Counted from the first letter of the stretch, positions 1 through 5,824 are shown. The stretch is 5,826 nucleotides of DNA from an uncultured Collinsella sp. (GCA_902475475.1 CABRZY010000116.1:1-5826), one strand, 5' to 3'. The notes: a model not told the origin generated them from the sequence alone. Numbers and translations: made by a program.

Positions 1-1144
1 AGTCGAAGAGCCCGAGCAGTAACTCGCCGACGATGCCGAGCGTGTCGGCGCCGTAGGGGAGATAGGTCGACAACTGGTGCAGAAGCGGGCCGGGGCAGAA
101 GACCTCGGTTGCGAAATCGACGGGGAAGTCCTCGGGGATGGCGGGCGCTACGGGTGCGGGGGTCGGTACCATCGCCGGTGCGAAGGCCTGCTCATTGACG
201 GGCGTCACCTCGACGACGGGCACGGGTTCGGTGCCGAGCACTGATTCGGTGCCCACCTTTGGCATCGCCGCGGAATCTGCAGACTCGACGATGGCGGGTG
301 CGTTTGCGGTCGCGGTGTCGAGCTCAACCTGCGTCGCGTTCTCATTCTCGACGCTCGACTTTGCCTCGATGGGCGTGGATGCCATGGTGGTGATGCCGGC
401 ATTGGCATTCTCGGGGTCATAGACGACCGTGAGCGAGATGGCGGGCTGCGGCGTCTCGGGCTCCGGCGCCGACTCGGTAGCGTCTTGATCTGCGGGCTCG
501 TCGGACTGATCGTCCTCGGCCTCGTCGCCAAAGACATCGCTGTTTTGGAACGCAGACGGCTCGGGTTGGTCAGCGGCTTCTTCGGTTGTCGACTTGGGCG
601 CTTCGTTGAGCTCCACAGTGGCTTCCTGCTCGGATATGACTTCGGAATCGGTCGTGGCGGCGATTTCGGTTTCGGCTTCTGCCGTTACCTCAATAGCGAC
701 TTCGATCTCTGTCTCGGGCTCGGGTTCCGGCGCGGCTTCAACCATGGCTTCGGGCTCGGGACGCTTAACGTGCTTGGGGCGCACGGCCTTGAGGTCCTTC
801 TCACCGCGCTTTTTCTTTTTGTAGGACTGCTTGGCGCCCTTGGCGGTCTTGGGCTTGTCCTCGCCCTTGGCAAGCGCAGCATCCCAGGCCTCGTTGGCGA
901 TGACGGTGGCATACAGGCGGCCACCTTTAAAGACGGTCAGCTTAATGCAGTCGTTAAGTTCCTCGAGCAGCTCGCGCGTGGACTCAAAGCCCAGGCCATA
1001 AGCAGTCATGTCGCCTGCGGCGAGCGCCTCCTCGACCTGCGTCATAAACGTTTGCTTGCCGCATCCAATCGCATCGCGTAGCAGGCGATACAGATAGATG
1101 TGGTTGCCCAGCGAAAGCGTGGGCCTAACTATTGTCTTGCTCAT
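1..1144 (-). CDS. Putative OST-HTH/LOTUS-like protein with long acidic linker (C-terminus cut by window edge)
   Basis: An open frame of 381 codons runs from ATG at 1144-1142 to the left edge without a stop, so the C-terminus is missing. The start is supported by a GAGGAG Shine-Dalgarno sequence at 1152-1157, 7 bases upstream. Residues about 15-82 form a compact domain ending in GFESTRELLEELND, then a hydrophobic strand, KGGRLYATVI. This pattern (GF-x-S-x-x-ELLE-x-L, strand, GG turn, strand) recalls the winged-helix OST-HTH/LOTUS fold, which binds RNA in known proteins. Residues 97-128 are lysine-rich (KKKKR at 109-113). Residues 129-335 are low-complexity, rich in Glu, Pro, Ala and Thr, and probably disordered. 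From residue 336 order returns (EDFPVDFATEVFCPGPLLHQL), suggesting a second folded domain at the edge. There is no signal peptide or membrane helix, so it is probably cytoplasmic. The family call is from memory of the motif and is tentative; that this is a real gene is much surer. Confidence -1.
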   Translation of the reverse strand, partial: MSKTIVRPTLSLGNHIYLYRLLRDAIGCGKQTFMTQVEEALAAGDMTAYGLGFESTRELLEELNDCIKLTVFKGGRLYATVIANEAWDAALAKGEDKPKTAKGAKQSYKKKKRGEKDLKAVRPKHVKRPEPEAMVEAAPEPEPETEIEVAIEVTAEAETEIAATTDSEVISEQEATVELNEAPKSTTEEAADQPEPSAFQNSDVFGDEAEDDQSDEPADQDATESAPEPETPQPAISLTVVYDPENANAGITTMASTPIEAKSSVENENATQVELDTATANAPAIVESADSAAMPKVGTESVLGTEPVPVVEVTPVNEQAFAPAMVPTPAPVAPAIPEDFPVDFATEVFCPGPLLHQLSTYLPYGADTLGIVGELLLGLFD

Positions 1145-1156
1145 GGCAAATCTCCT

Positions 1157-1172
1157 CTTTACACATGTAAAG
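1157..1172. promoter_or_regulatory. Palindrome next to the RBS of the leftward LOTUS-like gene
   Basis: CTTTACA-CA-TGTAAAG has perfect 7-base arms around a 2-base centre. On the minus strand it abuts the Shine-Dalgarno sequence of the gene starting at 1144. A weak -10-like hexamer (TAAGAT, minus strand, 1174-1179) would place the transcription start inside the palindrome, as in a repressor operator. As RNA it could instead form a 6-bp stem with a 4-base loop just before the ribosome binding site. No good -35 box is visible. The regulator is unknown. Confidence -1.
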
Positions 1173-1216
1173 CATCTTACCATCGCATAGCGTTCGCCAT
1201 GGCGGCGCCCAAGGCA

Positions 1217-1250
1217 AACGGGCGCGAACCGCTGTCGATTCGCGCCCGTT
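1217..1250 (-). terminator. Probable terminator of the stalked membrane protein gene
   Basis: A perfect 12-bp inverted repeat (AACGGGCGCGAA / TTCGCGCCCGTT) with a 10-base loop starts 34 bases after the stop codon at 1285-1287. In the minus direction the stem is followed by only a short T-run (GTTTGCC), so efficiency may be modest. Some read-through into the next leftward gene is plausible. Confidence -1.
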
Positions 1251-1284
1251 ATACAGGTCGATTATCTATGAGAGGCAAATGTGC

Positions 1285-2247
1285 TTAGTTGCCCGATGCC
1301 GTGCCTTGGCTCGAGTTGTCAGATGCCGTGCCGGACGCGGTTCCGCTCGAGCTGTTCGAGCTGTTGGTGTTGCTGCTGTCTGTTGTGCCCGTTCCCGACG
1401 TGGTGTCGCTCGCCTGGCCGCCCGTGCTCGGCTGCGAACCGTCAGTCGTTTGGCTTGAGTCGGTCGTGCCAGACGGCGTGCCACTGTTGGCCGTAGAGGA
1501 ATCGGTGCCCTGCGATTGGTTTTGGGCGTTCGAGGACGAATTGGCAGAGGTAGAACTGTCTTGCGTATCGTCCGTCTGTGCCTGCTGATCCTGCGACTGG
1601 GTGTTGCCATTTGCATCGCTCTCGGTCGTGCGCGACGACAGGATTGGCTCGGGACGCTCGCCCAGACCCTCACCGGCAGTGGTGATAAGGATGGCGCCGG
1701 CGCAGGCGATGACCGCGACGATGGCGATAGCGATCGAGAAGACGATGACCTTCTTTTGCGTCTGGCTGCGCTCTGCCGCCGCCTTGGCGCGCAGGCTGTT
1801 GGGGGCGACGCGCGCCGTGGTCGCGCGTCCCGCAACCTGGCGCATCTCCTGCGTGGTCGCGGCGCCACCTAGGCGCTCCTCGACATCGGGCTCAACGGGC
1901 TCGTAGGCGCCGGCAGGGTAGTCGACAGCGGCATGCGTGCCCTTGATTGCTTCGGCGCTGGCGGAGATAAAGTGGCGATAGACCTGCGAGGACACAACAG
2001 TGATGACTGAGCTCACAGCGGCACCAATCACCGAGCCGGCAATGCCGATCTTTGAAGCAAGCGCGACGCTCGTGGCAGCAGCTGCGGCGCCGGCGATGAT
2101 CTGGGGAATGGAAATGTCATCGAACAGGCCCTTTTTGGGCGCGATGGCCATGGTCTGTCCGATGGAATGGTTCTCGTGCACGCCGTTGTTGAGCGATGCC
2201 GGTGTCATGACGCGCGTGCGCGGCGCGTCGGTGTACTTGGTTGTCAT
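1285..2247 (-). CDS. Membrane protein with glycine-zipper-like hairpin, one strong TM helix and Ser/Thr-rich outer tail
   Basis: This encodes 320 residues. An upstream in-frame ATG at 2343 would add 32 residues, but the ATG at 2247 has a GGGAGGA ribosome binding site 6 bases away and is preferred. Residues 1-45 are polar. Residues 48-89 are hydrophobic and rich in Gly, Ala and Ser (IIAGAAAAATSVALASKIGI, then GSVIGAAVSSVITVV), like a glycine-zipper membrane hairpin; similar segments occur in actinobacterial proteins of unknown function (from memory). Residues 90-166 are polar and end in KK. Residues 167-189 are a clear membrane helix (VIVFSIAIAIVAVIACAGAI). Residues 205-320 are low-complexity Ser/Thr/Gly/Asn/Gln/Asp, ending in repeated GTAS units. 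The KK before the helix suggests the tail lies outside the cell. No LPXTG sorting motif, cysteines in the tail or enzymatic domain are visible. The function is unknown; a surface stalk or envelope-associated role is inferred. Gene reality is near certain. Confidence -1.
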   Translation of the reverse strand: MTTKYTDAPRTRVMTPASLNNGVHENHSIGQTMAIAPKKGLFDDISIPQIIAGAAAAATSVALASKIGIAGSVIGAAVSSVITVVSSQVYRHFISASAEAIKGTHAAVDYPAGAYEPVEPDVEERLGGAATTQEMRQVAGRATTARVAPNSLRAKAAAERSQTQKKVIVFSIAIAIVAVIACAGAILITTAGEGLGERPEPILSSRTTESDANGNTQSQDQQAQTDDTQDSSTSANSSSNAQNQSQGTDSSTANSGTPSGTTDSSQTTDGSQPSTGGQASDTTSGTGTTDSSNTNSSNSSSGTASGTASDNSSQGTASGN

Positions 2248-2253
2248 ACGGGG

Positions 2254-2260
2254 TCCTCCC
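2254..2260 (-). promoter_or_regulatory. RBS that fixes the start of the stalked membrane protein
   Basis: GGGAGGA on the minus strand lies 6 bases before the ATG at 2247. The longer in-frame start at 2343 has no comparable sequence, so this site decides the start. Confidence -1.
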
Positions 2261-2312
2261 GGTGTAAATCTGCTTCGTTTCGTGTAGCCATCAGGGTACC
2301 CACCAGATGTGA

Positions 2313-2343
2313 ATCGTACGTGACATTTAACAGATACCATCAA
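2313..2343 (-). promoter_or_regulatory. Weak candidate promoter for the stalked membrane protein gene
   Basis: On the minus strand, TTGATG (2338-2343) and TACGAT (2313-2318) are separated by 19 bases, longer than the ideal 17. This would give a leader of about 60 bases before the ATG at 2247. Both boxes are imperfect, so this is only a candidate. Confidence -1.
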
Positions 2344-2357
2344 CTCATCAATAGCTC
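2343..2357 (+). repeat. 15-base intergenic motif, copy 1
   Basis: ACTCATCAATAGCTC recurs at 5725-5739 with one difference (ACTCGTCAATAGCTC). Both copies are intergenic, and in both an inverted repeat follows at once. The role is unknown. Confidence -1.
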
Positions 2358-2369
2358 ACCAAGTTGGTG
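2357..2369. promoter_or_regulatory. Small palindrome upstream of the nadE promoter
   Basis: CACCAA-G-TTGGTG has perfect 6-base arms around one base. It is centred about 46 bases before the transcription start inferred for nadE, a position where regulators often bind. No specific NAD regulator is assigned, and a chance palindrome of this size is possible. Confidence -1.
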
Positions 2370-2396
2370 GGATGCGGCTGCACCCGGCGGTTGAAC

Positions 2397-2402
2397 TACA
2401 AT
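2397..2402 (+). promoter_or_regulatory. Probable -10 box of the nadE promoter
   Basis: TACAAT matches the sigma-70-type consensus at 5 of 6 positions and is followed by AGGG. The transcription start would be near 2409, giving a leader of about 42 bases. No convincing -35 box is seen 16-18 bases upstream. Confidence -1.
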
Positions 2403-2438
2403 AGGGCTTGCTAATTGTTGTGAATGGCGTCTACGCAC

Positions 2439-2443
2439 GGGAG
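2439..2443 (+). promoter_or_regulatory. RBS that fixes the nadE start
   Basis: GGGAG lies 7 bases before the ATG at 2451. The in-frame ATG at 2424 has no purine-rich sequence upstream and would add nine residues outside the usual family N-terminus. Confidence -1.
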
Positions 2444-2450
2444 CATTCTT

Positions 2451-4430
2451 ATGAATCTTCATCTTTCTCAGTCTGATGGCTTTTTGCGTGTGGCGGCGGC
2501 GTCGCCGCAGATTCGCGTGGCCGATGTCGAGGGCAATGCCGAGGTTGCGCTGGCGGCTGTTCGCGAGGCTACCGAGCGCGGCGTTCGCGCGCTGGTGTTG
2601 CCCGAGCTTAACCTGACCGGCTATACCGCGGCCGATCTGTTCCATAATCGCACACTGCTGCATGCCTGCGAGGCTGCTCTGGTGCATATCCTCGATGAAA
2701 CCCGTGAGCTGCCGATCGTCTTTACCATCGGTCTTCCCGTTGCGGTTGCCGAGAATATCTACAACTGTGCCGCCGTGTGCTGCGCGGGCGAGCTTTTGGG
2801 CCTCACGGCCAAGAAGTATCTGCCCAACTATGGCGAGTTCTATGAGCGTCGCTGGTTTGCTCCGTCGCCTGCGGATCCCGTGTGGGTTGAATTTGCCGGT
2901 CAGGGTCCGGTTCCGCTGGGTTCGGGGCTTGTCTACCGCTGCTGTGATGAGGGTGCCGAGGATATGGTGCTGGGCGTTGAGGTCTGCGAGGACCTGTGGG
3001 TGCCGGCGCCCCCTTCGACCGAGATGGCGCTTGCCGGTGCGACGGTGATTCTCAACCCGTCGGCCTCGGACGAGATTATCGGTAAGGCAGATTACCGCCG
3101 CAGCCTCATCTCTAACCAGAGCGCACGCCTGTACTGCGCCTATGCCTACGCGGACGCGAGCGAGGGCGAGTCCACGACCGACATGGTCTTTGCGGGCGAG
3201 AACCTTATCTACGAAAATGGCTCCAAGCTCGCCGCCACCAAACTGCTTACCTGCGATATGGCCATCGCCGACGTTGACCTTGACCGCCTGGTTGCCGAGC
3301 GCCGTCGCTCGACGACGTGGGCGCGCACCGACGATGCGCCGGAGGCCACAACCGTTGAATTTTCGTTTGAGGGCGTGCTGGCAGACGAGCCTGTCCTGCG
3401 CGATGCACTCGACATTGACCGTGTCTTCCCCCGTGCTCCCTTTGTGCCGGCTGACCATGGCGACCTGGCCGAGCGTTGCGAGACGATCCTCGATCTGCAG
3501 ACTGCGGGCCTCAAGACCCGCCTTGCCCACACAGGTACCAAGGCTGCGGTCATCGGCCTTTCGGGCGGCTTGGACTCCACGCTAGCGCTGCTTGTGACCG
3601 TGCGCGCCTTCGATGCACTGGGGCTGCCGCGCACCGGTATCACGGCCGTGTCCATGCCCGGCTTTGGCACCACGCACCGCACCAAGTCCAATGCCGAGTC
3701 GCTTGCCCGCGACCTGGGTGTGAGCTTCCGCGAGGTTTCGATCCACGCGGCTGTGGAACAGCACTTCAAGGACATTGAGCACGATCCGACCGTGCAGGAC
3801 GTGACCTACGAGAACAGCCAGGCCCGCGAGCGCACGCAGATTCTCATGGATTTGGCCAACCAAGCCGGCGGTTTTGTCATCGGCACGGGCGACCTGTCGG
3901 AGCTGGCGCTCGGCTGGGCTACCTATAACGGCGACCACATGAGCATGTACGCCGTCAACGCGAGCGTACCCAAGACGCTCGTGCGTCACTTGGTGCGCTA
4001 TGCCGCCGATGTCTTTGGCGGGCGTATTGCCGAGGTCTTGCTCGACATCCTCGATACGCCGGTATCTCCCGAGCTTCTGCCGCCCACGGGCGACGGCGAG
4101 ATTGCACAGAAGACCGAGGATTTGGTGGGGCCGTACGAGCTGCACGATTACTTCCTCTATTACCTGCTGCGTTTTGGCTTTGAGCCGGGCAAGATCTACC
4201 GCATGGCGCTCAAGAGCTTCGAGGGCGTCTACGACGCCAAGACCGTCCACACGTGGCTACGTACGTTCTACCGTCGCTTCTTTGCCCAGCAGTTTAAGCG
4301 CAGCTGTCTGCCCGATGGTCCCAAGGTGGGCTCGGTGACGCTCAGCCCGCGCGGCGATTGGCGTATGCCGAGTGACGCTAGCTCGCGTCTGTGGCTTGCG
4401 CAGATCGACGCGCTCAATCCAGTTGACTAA
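2451..4430 (+). CDS. nadE: Glutamine-dependent NAD+ synthetase
   Basis: The enzyme makes NAD+ from nicotinic acid adenine dinucleotide, ATP and glutamine, the last step of NAD synthesis, in the cytoplasm. The 659-residue protein is full length for the two-domain form (mycobacterial NadE is about 680; the ammonia-only form about 275). The N-terminal nitrilase-type amidase domain (about 12-290) carries the expected Glu-Lys-Cys triad: E52 in PELNLTGYT, K121 in AKKYLPNYGEFYE, and C179 in EVCEDLWVP. The C-terminal synthetase domain (about 340-655) has the ATP pyrophosphatase loop SGGLDST at 371-377, SMPGFGTT at 401-408, ENSQARERTQ at 454-463, GTGDLSELALGW at 478-489 and DHMSMYAVN at 495-503. All key residues are present, with no sign of damage. 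It is transcribed divergently from the membrane protein gene. A strong terminator lies 68 bases after its stop, so it may be monocistronic, with possible read-through into the aminotransferase gene. Confidence -1.
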   Translation: MNLHLSQSDGFLRVAAASPQIRVADVEGNAEVALAAVREATERGVRALVLPELNLTGYTAADLFHNRTLLHACEAALVHILDETRELPIVFTIGLPVAVAENIYNCAAVCCAGELLGLTAKKYLPNYGEFYERRWFAPSPADPVWVEFAGQGPVPLGSGLVYRCCDEGAEDMVLGVEVCEDLWVPAPPSTEMALAGATVILNPSASDEIIGKADYRRSLISNQSARLYCAYAYADASEGESTTDMVFAGENLIYENGSKLAATKLLTCDMAIADVDLDRLVAERRRSTTWARTDDAPEATTVEFSFEGVLADEPVLRDALDIDRVFPRAPFVPADHGDLAERCETILDLQTAGLKTRLAHTGTKAAVIGLSGGLDSTLALLVTVRAFDALGLPRTGITAVSMPGFGTTHRTKSNAESLARDLGVSFREVSIHAAVEQHFKDIEHDPTVQDVTYENSQARERTQILMDLANQAGGFVIGTGDLSELALGWATYNGDHMSMYAVNASVPKTLVRHLVRYAADVFGGRIAEVLLDILDTPVSPELLPPTGDGEIAQKTEDLVGPYELHDYFLYYLLRFGFEPGKIYRMALKSFEGVYDAKTVHTWLRTFYRRFFAQQFKRSCLPDGPKVGSVTLSPRGDWRMPSDASSRLWLAQIDALNPVD

Positions 4431-4449
4431 GGTTGGCTAAATTGAACCA

Positions 4450-4496
4450 ATACGGGGGTTGTAAGCGTTACACTTTTGCAATCTGATGGCCCGTAT
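4450..4496 (+). repeat. Inverted repeat in the leader before the aminotransferase gene
   Basis: ATACGGG (4450-4456) and CCCGTAT (4490-4496) are perfect 7-base inverted arms 33 bases apart. The right arm ends 2 bases before the terminator stem. Between the arms lies a smaller palindrome, TGTAA-GCG-TTACA (4460-4472). If transcribed from nadE, this would be a hairpin stacked against the terminator; as DNA, the arms bracket a candidate promoter. Confidence -1.
4459..4487 (+). promoter_or_regulatory. Candidate promoter for the aminotransferase gene
   Basis: TTGTAA (4459-4464) and TCTGAT (4482-4487) are separated by 17 bases. Each matches consensus at about four of six positions. Transcription would start near 4494, just before the terminator hairpin. 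The alternative is that the aminotransferase is read only by read-through from nadE. Confidence -1.
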
Positions 4497-4498
4497 CG

Positions 4499-4529
4499 CG
4501 CGGCGCTCTTGTCGGAGCGCCGCGTTTTT
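4499..4529 (+). terminator. Strong intrinsic terminator between nadE and the aminotransferase gene
   Basis: A perfect 10-bp GC-rich stem (CGCGGCGCTC / GAGCGCCGCG) with loop TTGTCG is followed immediately by TTTTT. It ends nadE transcripts. Only 19 bases separate it from the aminotransferase ATG, so any message for that gene must pass through it. Confidence -1.
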
Positions 4530-4537
4530 CATATCGA

Positions 4538-4544
4538 AAGGTGG
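4538..4544 (+). promoter_or_regulatory. RBS that fixes the aminotransferase start
   Basis: AAGGTGG lies just upstream of the ATG at 4549, with AAGG 7 bases from it. The earlier in-frame ATG at 4486 has no such site and would translate through the terminator hairpin, giving an arginine-rich extension absent from the family. Confidence -1.
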
Positions 4545-4548
4545 CACC

Positions 4549-5712
4549 ATGCAGGCATCGCAGCGTCTCGACCGCTTTGGCGCGGAGGTCTTCGCCTCGC
4601 TCAACAACAAGCTTCTCGCGCTGAAGGCTCAGGGCAAGACCATTTACAACATGAGCGTGGGCACGCCCGACTTTAAGCCGTACGACCACGTGGTCGAGGC
4701 GCTCACGCAGGCGGCCCAAGATCCCGAGATGTGGAAGTATGCCCTGCGCGATCTGCCCGAGCTTAAGCAGGCCGTGTGCGATTACTACGAGCGCCGCTTT
4801 GGCGTTTCGGGCATTACGCCGTCTATGGTGCAGTCGTGCAACGGCACGCAGGAGGGCGTGGGCCATTTGGGCCTGGCCCTGCTCAATCCGGGTGACACCA
4901 TTCTGGTTCCCGATCCGTGTTACCCGGTCTTTGAGGCGGGTGCCAAGATCGCCGATGCCAAGCTCGAATACTATCCGCTGGTTGCCGAGCATAATTACCT
5001 ACCCTATGTGGCGGGTATCGATCCCGAGGTGGCCGATCGTGCCAAGTATATGATCGTGTCGCTGCCCGCGAACCCGGTCGGCTCGGTGGGCACGCCCGAG
5101 ATCTACGAGGAGATCATCACTTTCGCCCGCGAGCACGACCTGCTCATCGTTCACGACAACGCATACTCCGACATCGTGTTCGACGGCGAGCCGGGCGGCA
5201 GCTTCTTGCAGTATCCCGGCGCGCTCGAGGTGGGCGTTGAGTTCTTCTCGCTCTCCAAGTCGTTTAACGTCACCGGTGCGCGTATCGGCTTTTTGGTCGG
5301 TCGCGAGGATGTGGTCTCGGCCTTCGCCAAGCTGCGCAGCCAGATTGACTTTGGCATGTTCTTCCCGATCCAGAAGGCCGCCATCGCGTGCCTTAATGGC
5401 CCGCGCGATGAGGTCGAGGCGCAGCGTCTGAAGTACCAGGAGCGCCGCGATGCCCTGTGCGATGGTCTTGAGGGCCTGGGCTGGGAGCGTCCCAACGCGC
5501 ATGGCTCTATGTTTGTGTGGGCCAAGCTTCCCGGTGGTCGCACCGATTCCATGGCGTTTTGCGAGGAGCTCATGGAGAAGGCCGGCGTTGTGGTGACGCC
5601 GGGCGCGAGTTTTGGTCCTTCGGGCGAGGGGCACGTGCGCATGGCGCTGGTCCTACCGCCCGATCAGATCGCTTTGGCTGTCGAGGCCATTCGCGAGGCG
5701 GGCCTGTATTAG
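4549..5712 (+). CDS. Class I/II PLP-dependent aminotransferase, DapL-like
   Basis: The 387-residue, full-length fold-type I aminotransferase transfers an amino group between an amino acid and a 2-oxo acid using pyridoxal phosphate, in the cytoplasm. Visible motifs, in order, are MSVGTPDF (35-42), GTQEGVGHLGLALLNPGD (99-116, cofactor phosphate region), PDPCYPVF (121-128, Y125), LPANPVG (172-178, N175), HDNAYSD (202-208, D203), SLSKSFNVTGARIG (234-247, Schiff-base K237 and R245), and PGASFGPSGEGHVRMAL (351-367, R364, likely substrate carboxylate). The N-terminus, the DPE-x-x-K/RY element and the NPGD-x-x-LVPDP-x-YPV stretch resemble LL-diaminopimelate aminotransferases (lysine and peptidoglycan precursor synthesis). 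Related branches act on alanine, aspartate or aromatic amino acids, and sequence alone does not settle the substrate, so no symbol is given. No lysine-pathway genes are in view. The start is set by the ribosome binding site at 4538-4544. Confidence -1.
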   Translation: MQASQRLDRFGAEVFASLNNKLLALKAQGKTIYNMSVGTPDFKPYDHVVEALTQAAQDPEMWKYALRDLPELKQAVCDYYERRFGVSGITPSMVQSCNGTQEGVGHLGLALLNPGDTILVPDPCYPVFEAGAKIADAKLEYYPLVAEHNYLPYVAGIDPEVADRAKYMIVSLPANPVGSVGTPEIYEEIITFAREHDLLIVHDNAYSDIVFDGEPGGSFLQYPGALEVGVEFFSLSKSFNVTGARIGFLVGREDVVSAFAKLRSQIDFGMFFPIQKAAIACLNGPRDEVEAQRLKYQERRDALCDGLEGLGWERPNAHGSMFVWAKLPGGRTDSMAFCEELMEKAGVVVTPGASFGPSGEGHVRMALVLPPDQIALAVEAIREAGLY

Positions 5713-5752
5713 AAACCTATTTCGACTCGTCAATAGCTCGAAACCGATTTCG
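5712..5752 (+). repeat. Tandem pair of 13-base repeats with internal dyads
   Basis: GAAACCTATTTCG (5712-5724) and GAAACCGATTTCG (5740-5752) differ at one base and start 28 bases apart. The first base overlaps the aminotransferase stop codon. Each contains a GAAA-N4-TTTC dyad, the second extended to CGAAA-N4-TTTCG. The spacer is the 15-base motif also found at 2343. There is no T-run after the second dyad, so paired protein-binding sites fit better than a terminator. Confidence -1.
5725..5739 (+). repeat. 15-base intergenic motif, copy 2
   Basis: ACTCGTCAATAGCTC matches 14 of 15 bases of the copy at 2343-2357. Here it exactly fills the gap between the two 13-base repeats. Confidence -1.
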
Positions 5753-5794
5753 CGCAGTTATTTTACGAATACTGCAAACAATTTCGGTAAACGG

Positions 5795-5824
5795 TCGATT
5801 TTTGGCTGCGAATAGGGGCATAAT
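5795..5824 (+). promoter_or_regulatory. Possible promoter for a gene beyond the right edge
   Basis: CATAAT (5819-5824) resembles a -10 box, with a poor -35 (TCGATT) 18 bases upstream. Alternatively, AATAGGG (5811-5817) matches the bases around the nadE -10 box (AATAGGG at 2400-2406), which would shift the promoter about 10 bases left. An inverted repeat GCAGT/ACTGC (5754-5758, 5771-5775) lies upstream. No coding sequence is visible after it. Confidence -1.

Noticed and set aside
485..1081. 198-codon plus-strand frame opposite the LOTUS-like gene
   Set aside because: Its Gly/Leu/Phe-rich product mirrors the Glu/Pro/Ala-rich real protein on the other strand. The minus-strand frame is longer, has a good ribosome binding site and runs off the window.
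1195..1204. CGCCATGGCG, a perfect 10-bp palindrome between the two leftward genes
   Set aside because: It is short and GC-rich, near the terminator stem and away from any promoter element, so it may well be chance.
1288..1640. Short repeated units such as GATGCCGTGCC, considered as a DNA repeat array
   Set aside because: They encode the Ser/Gly/Thr-rich tail in frame and are explained by low-complexity protein sequence. There is no regular spacing as in a CRISPR or tandem array.
2340..3530. 396-codon open frame on the minus strand opposite nadE
   Set aside because: It lies wholly opposite a protein with every NadE motif, and its arginine-rich product has no recognisable domain. Long antisense frames are common in GC-rich genes.
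3582..4250. 222-codon minus-strand frame opposite the nadE synthetase domain
   Set aside because: It is a shadow of the nadE codons with no ribosome binding site and no recognisable motif.
4486..4548. In-frame upstream start giving an arginine-rich extension or leader peptide for the aminotransferase
   Set aside because: It has no ribosome binding site, is not closed by its own stop codon, and would translate through the terminator. The ATG at 4549 has a good site.
4999..5634. 211-codon minus-strand frame opposite the aminotransferase gene
   Set aside because: The plus strand carries all PLP aminotransferase motifs; this is its antisense shadow.
5740..5765. Hairpin after the aminotransferase gene as its terminator
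   Set aside because: The stem is only 5 bp (CGAAA/TTTCG) and no T-run follows at once. I see no convincing intrinsic terminator for this gene in the window.
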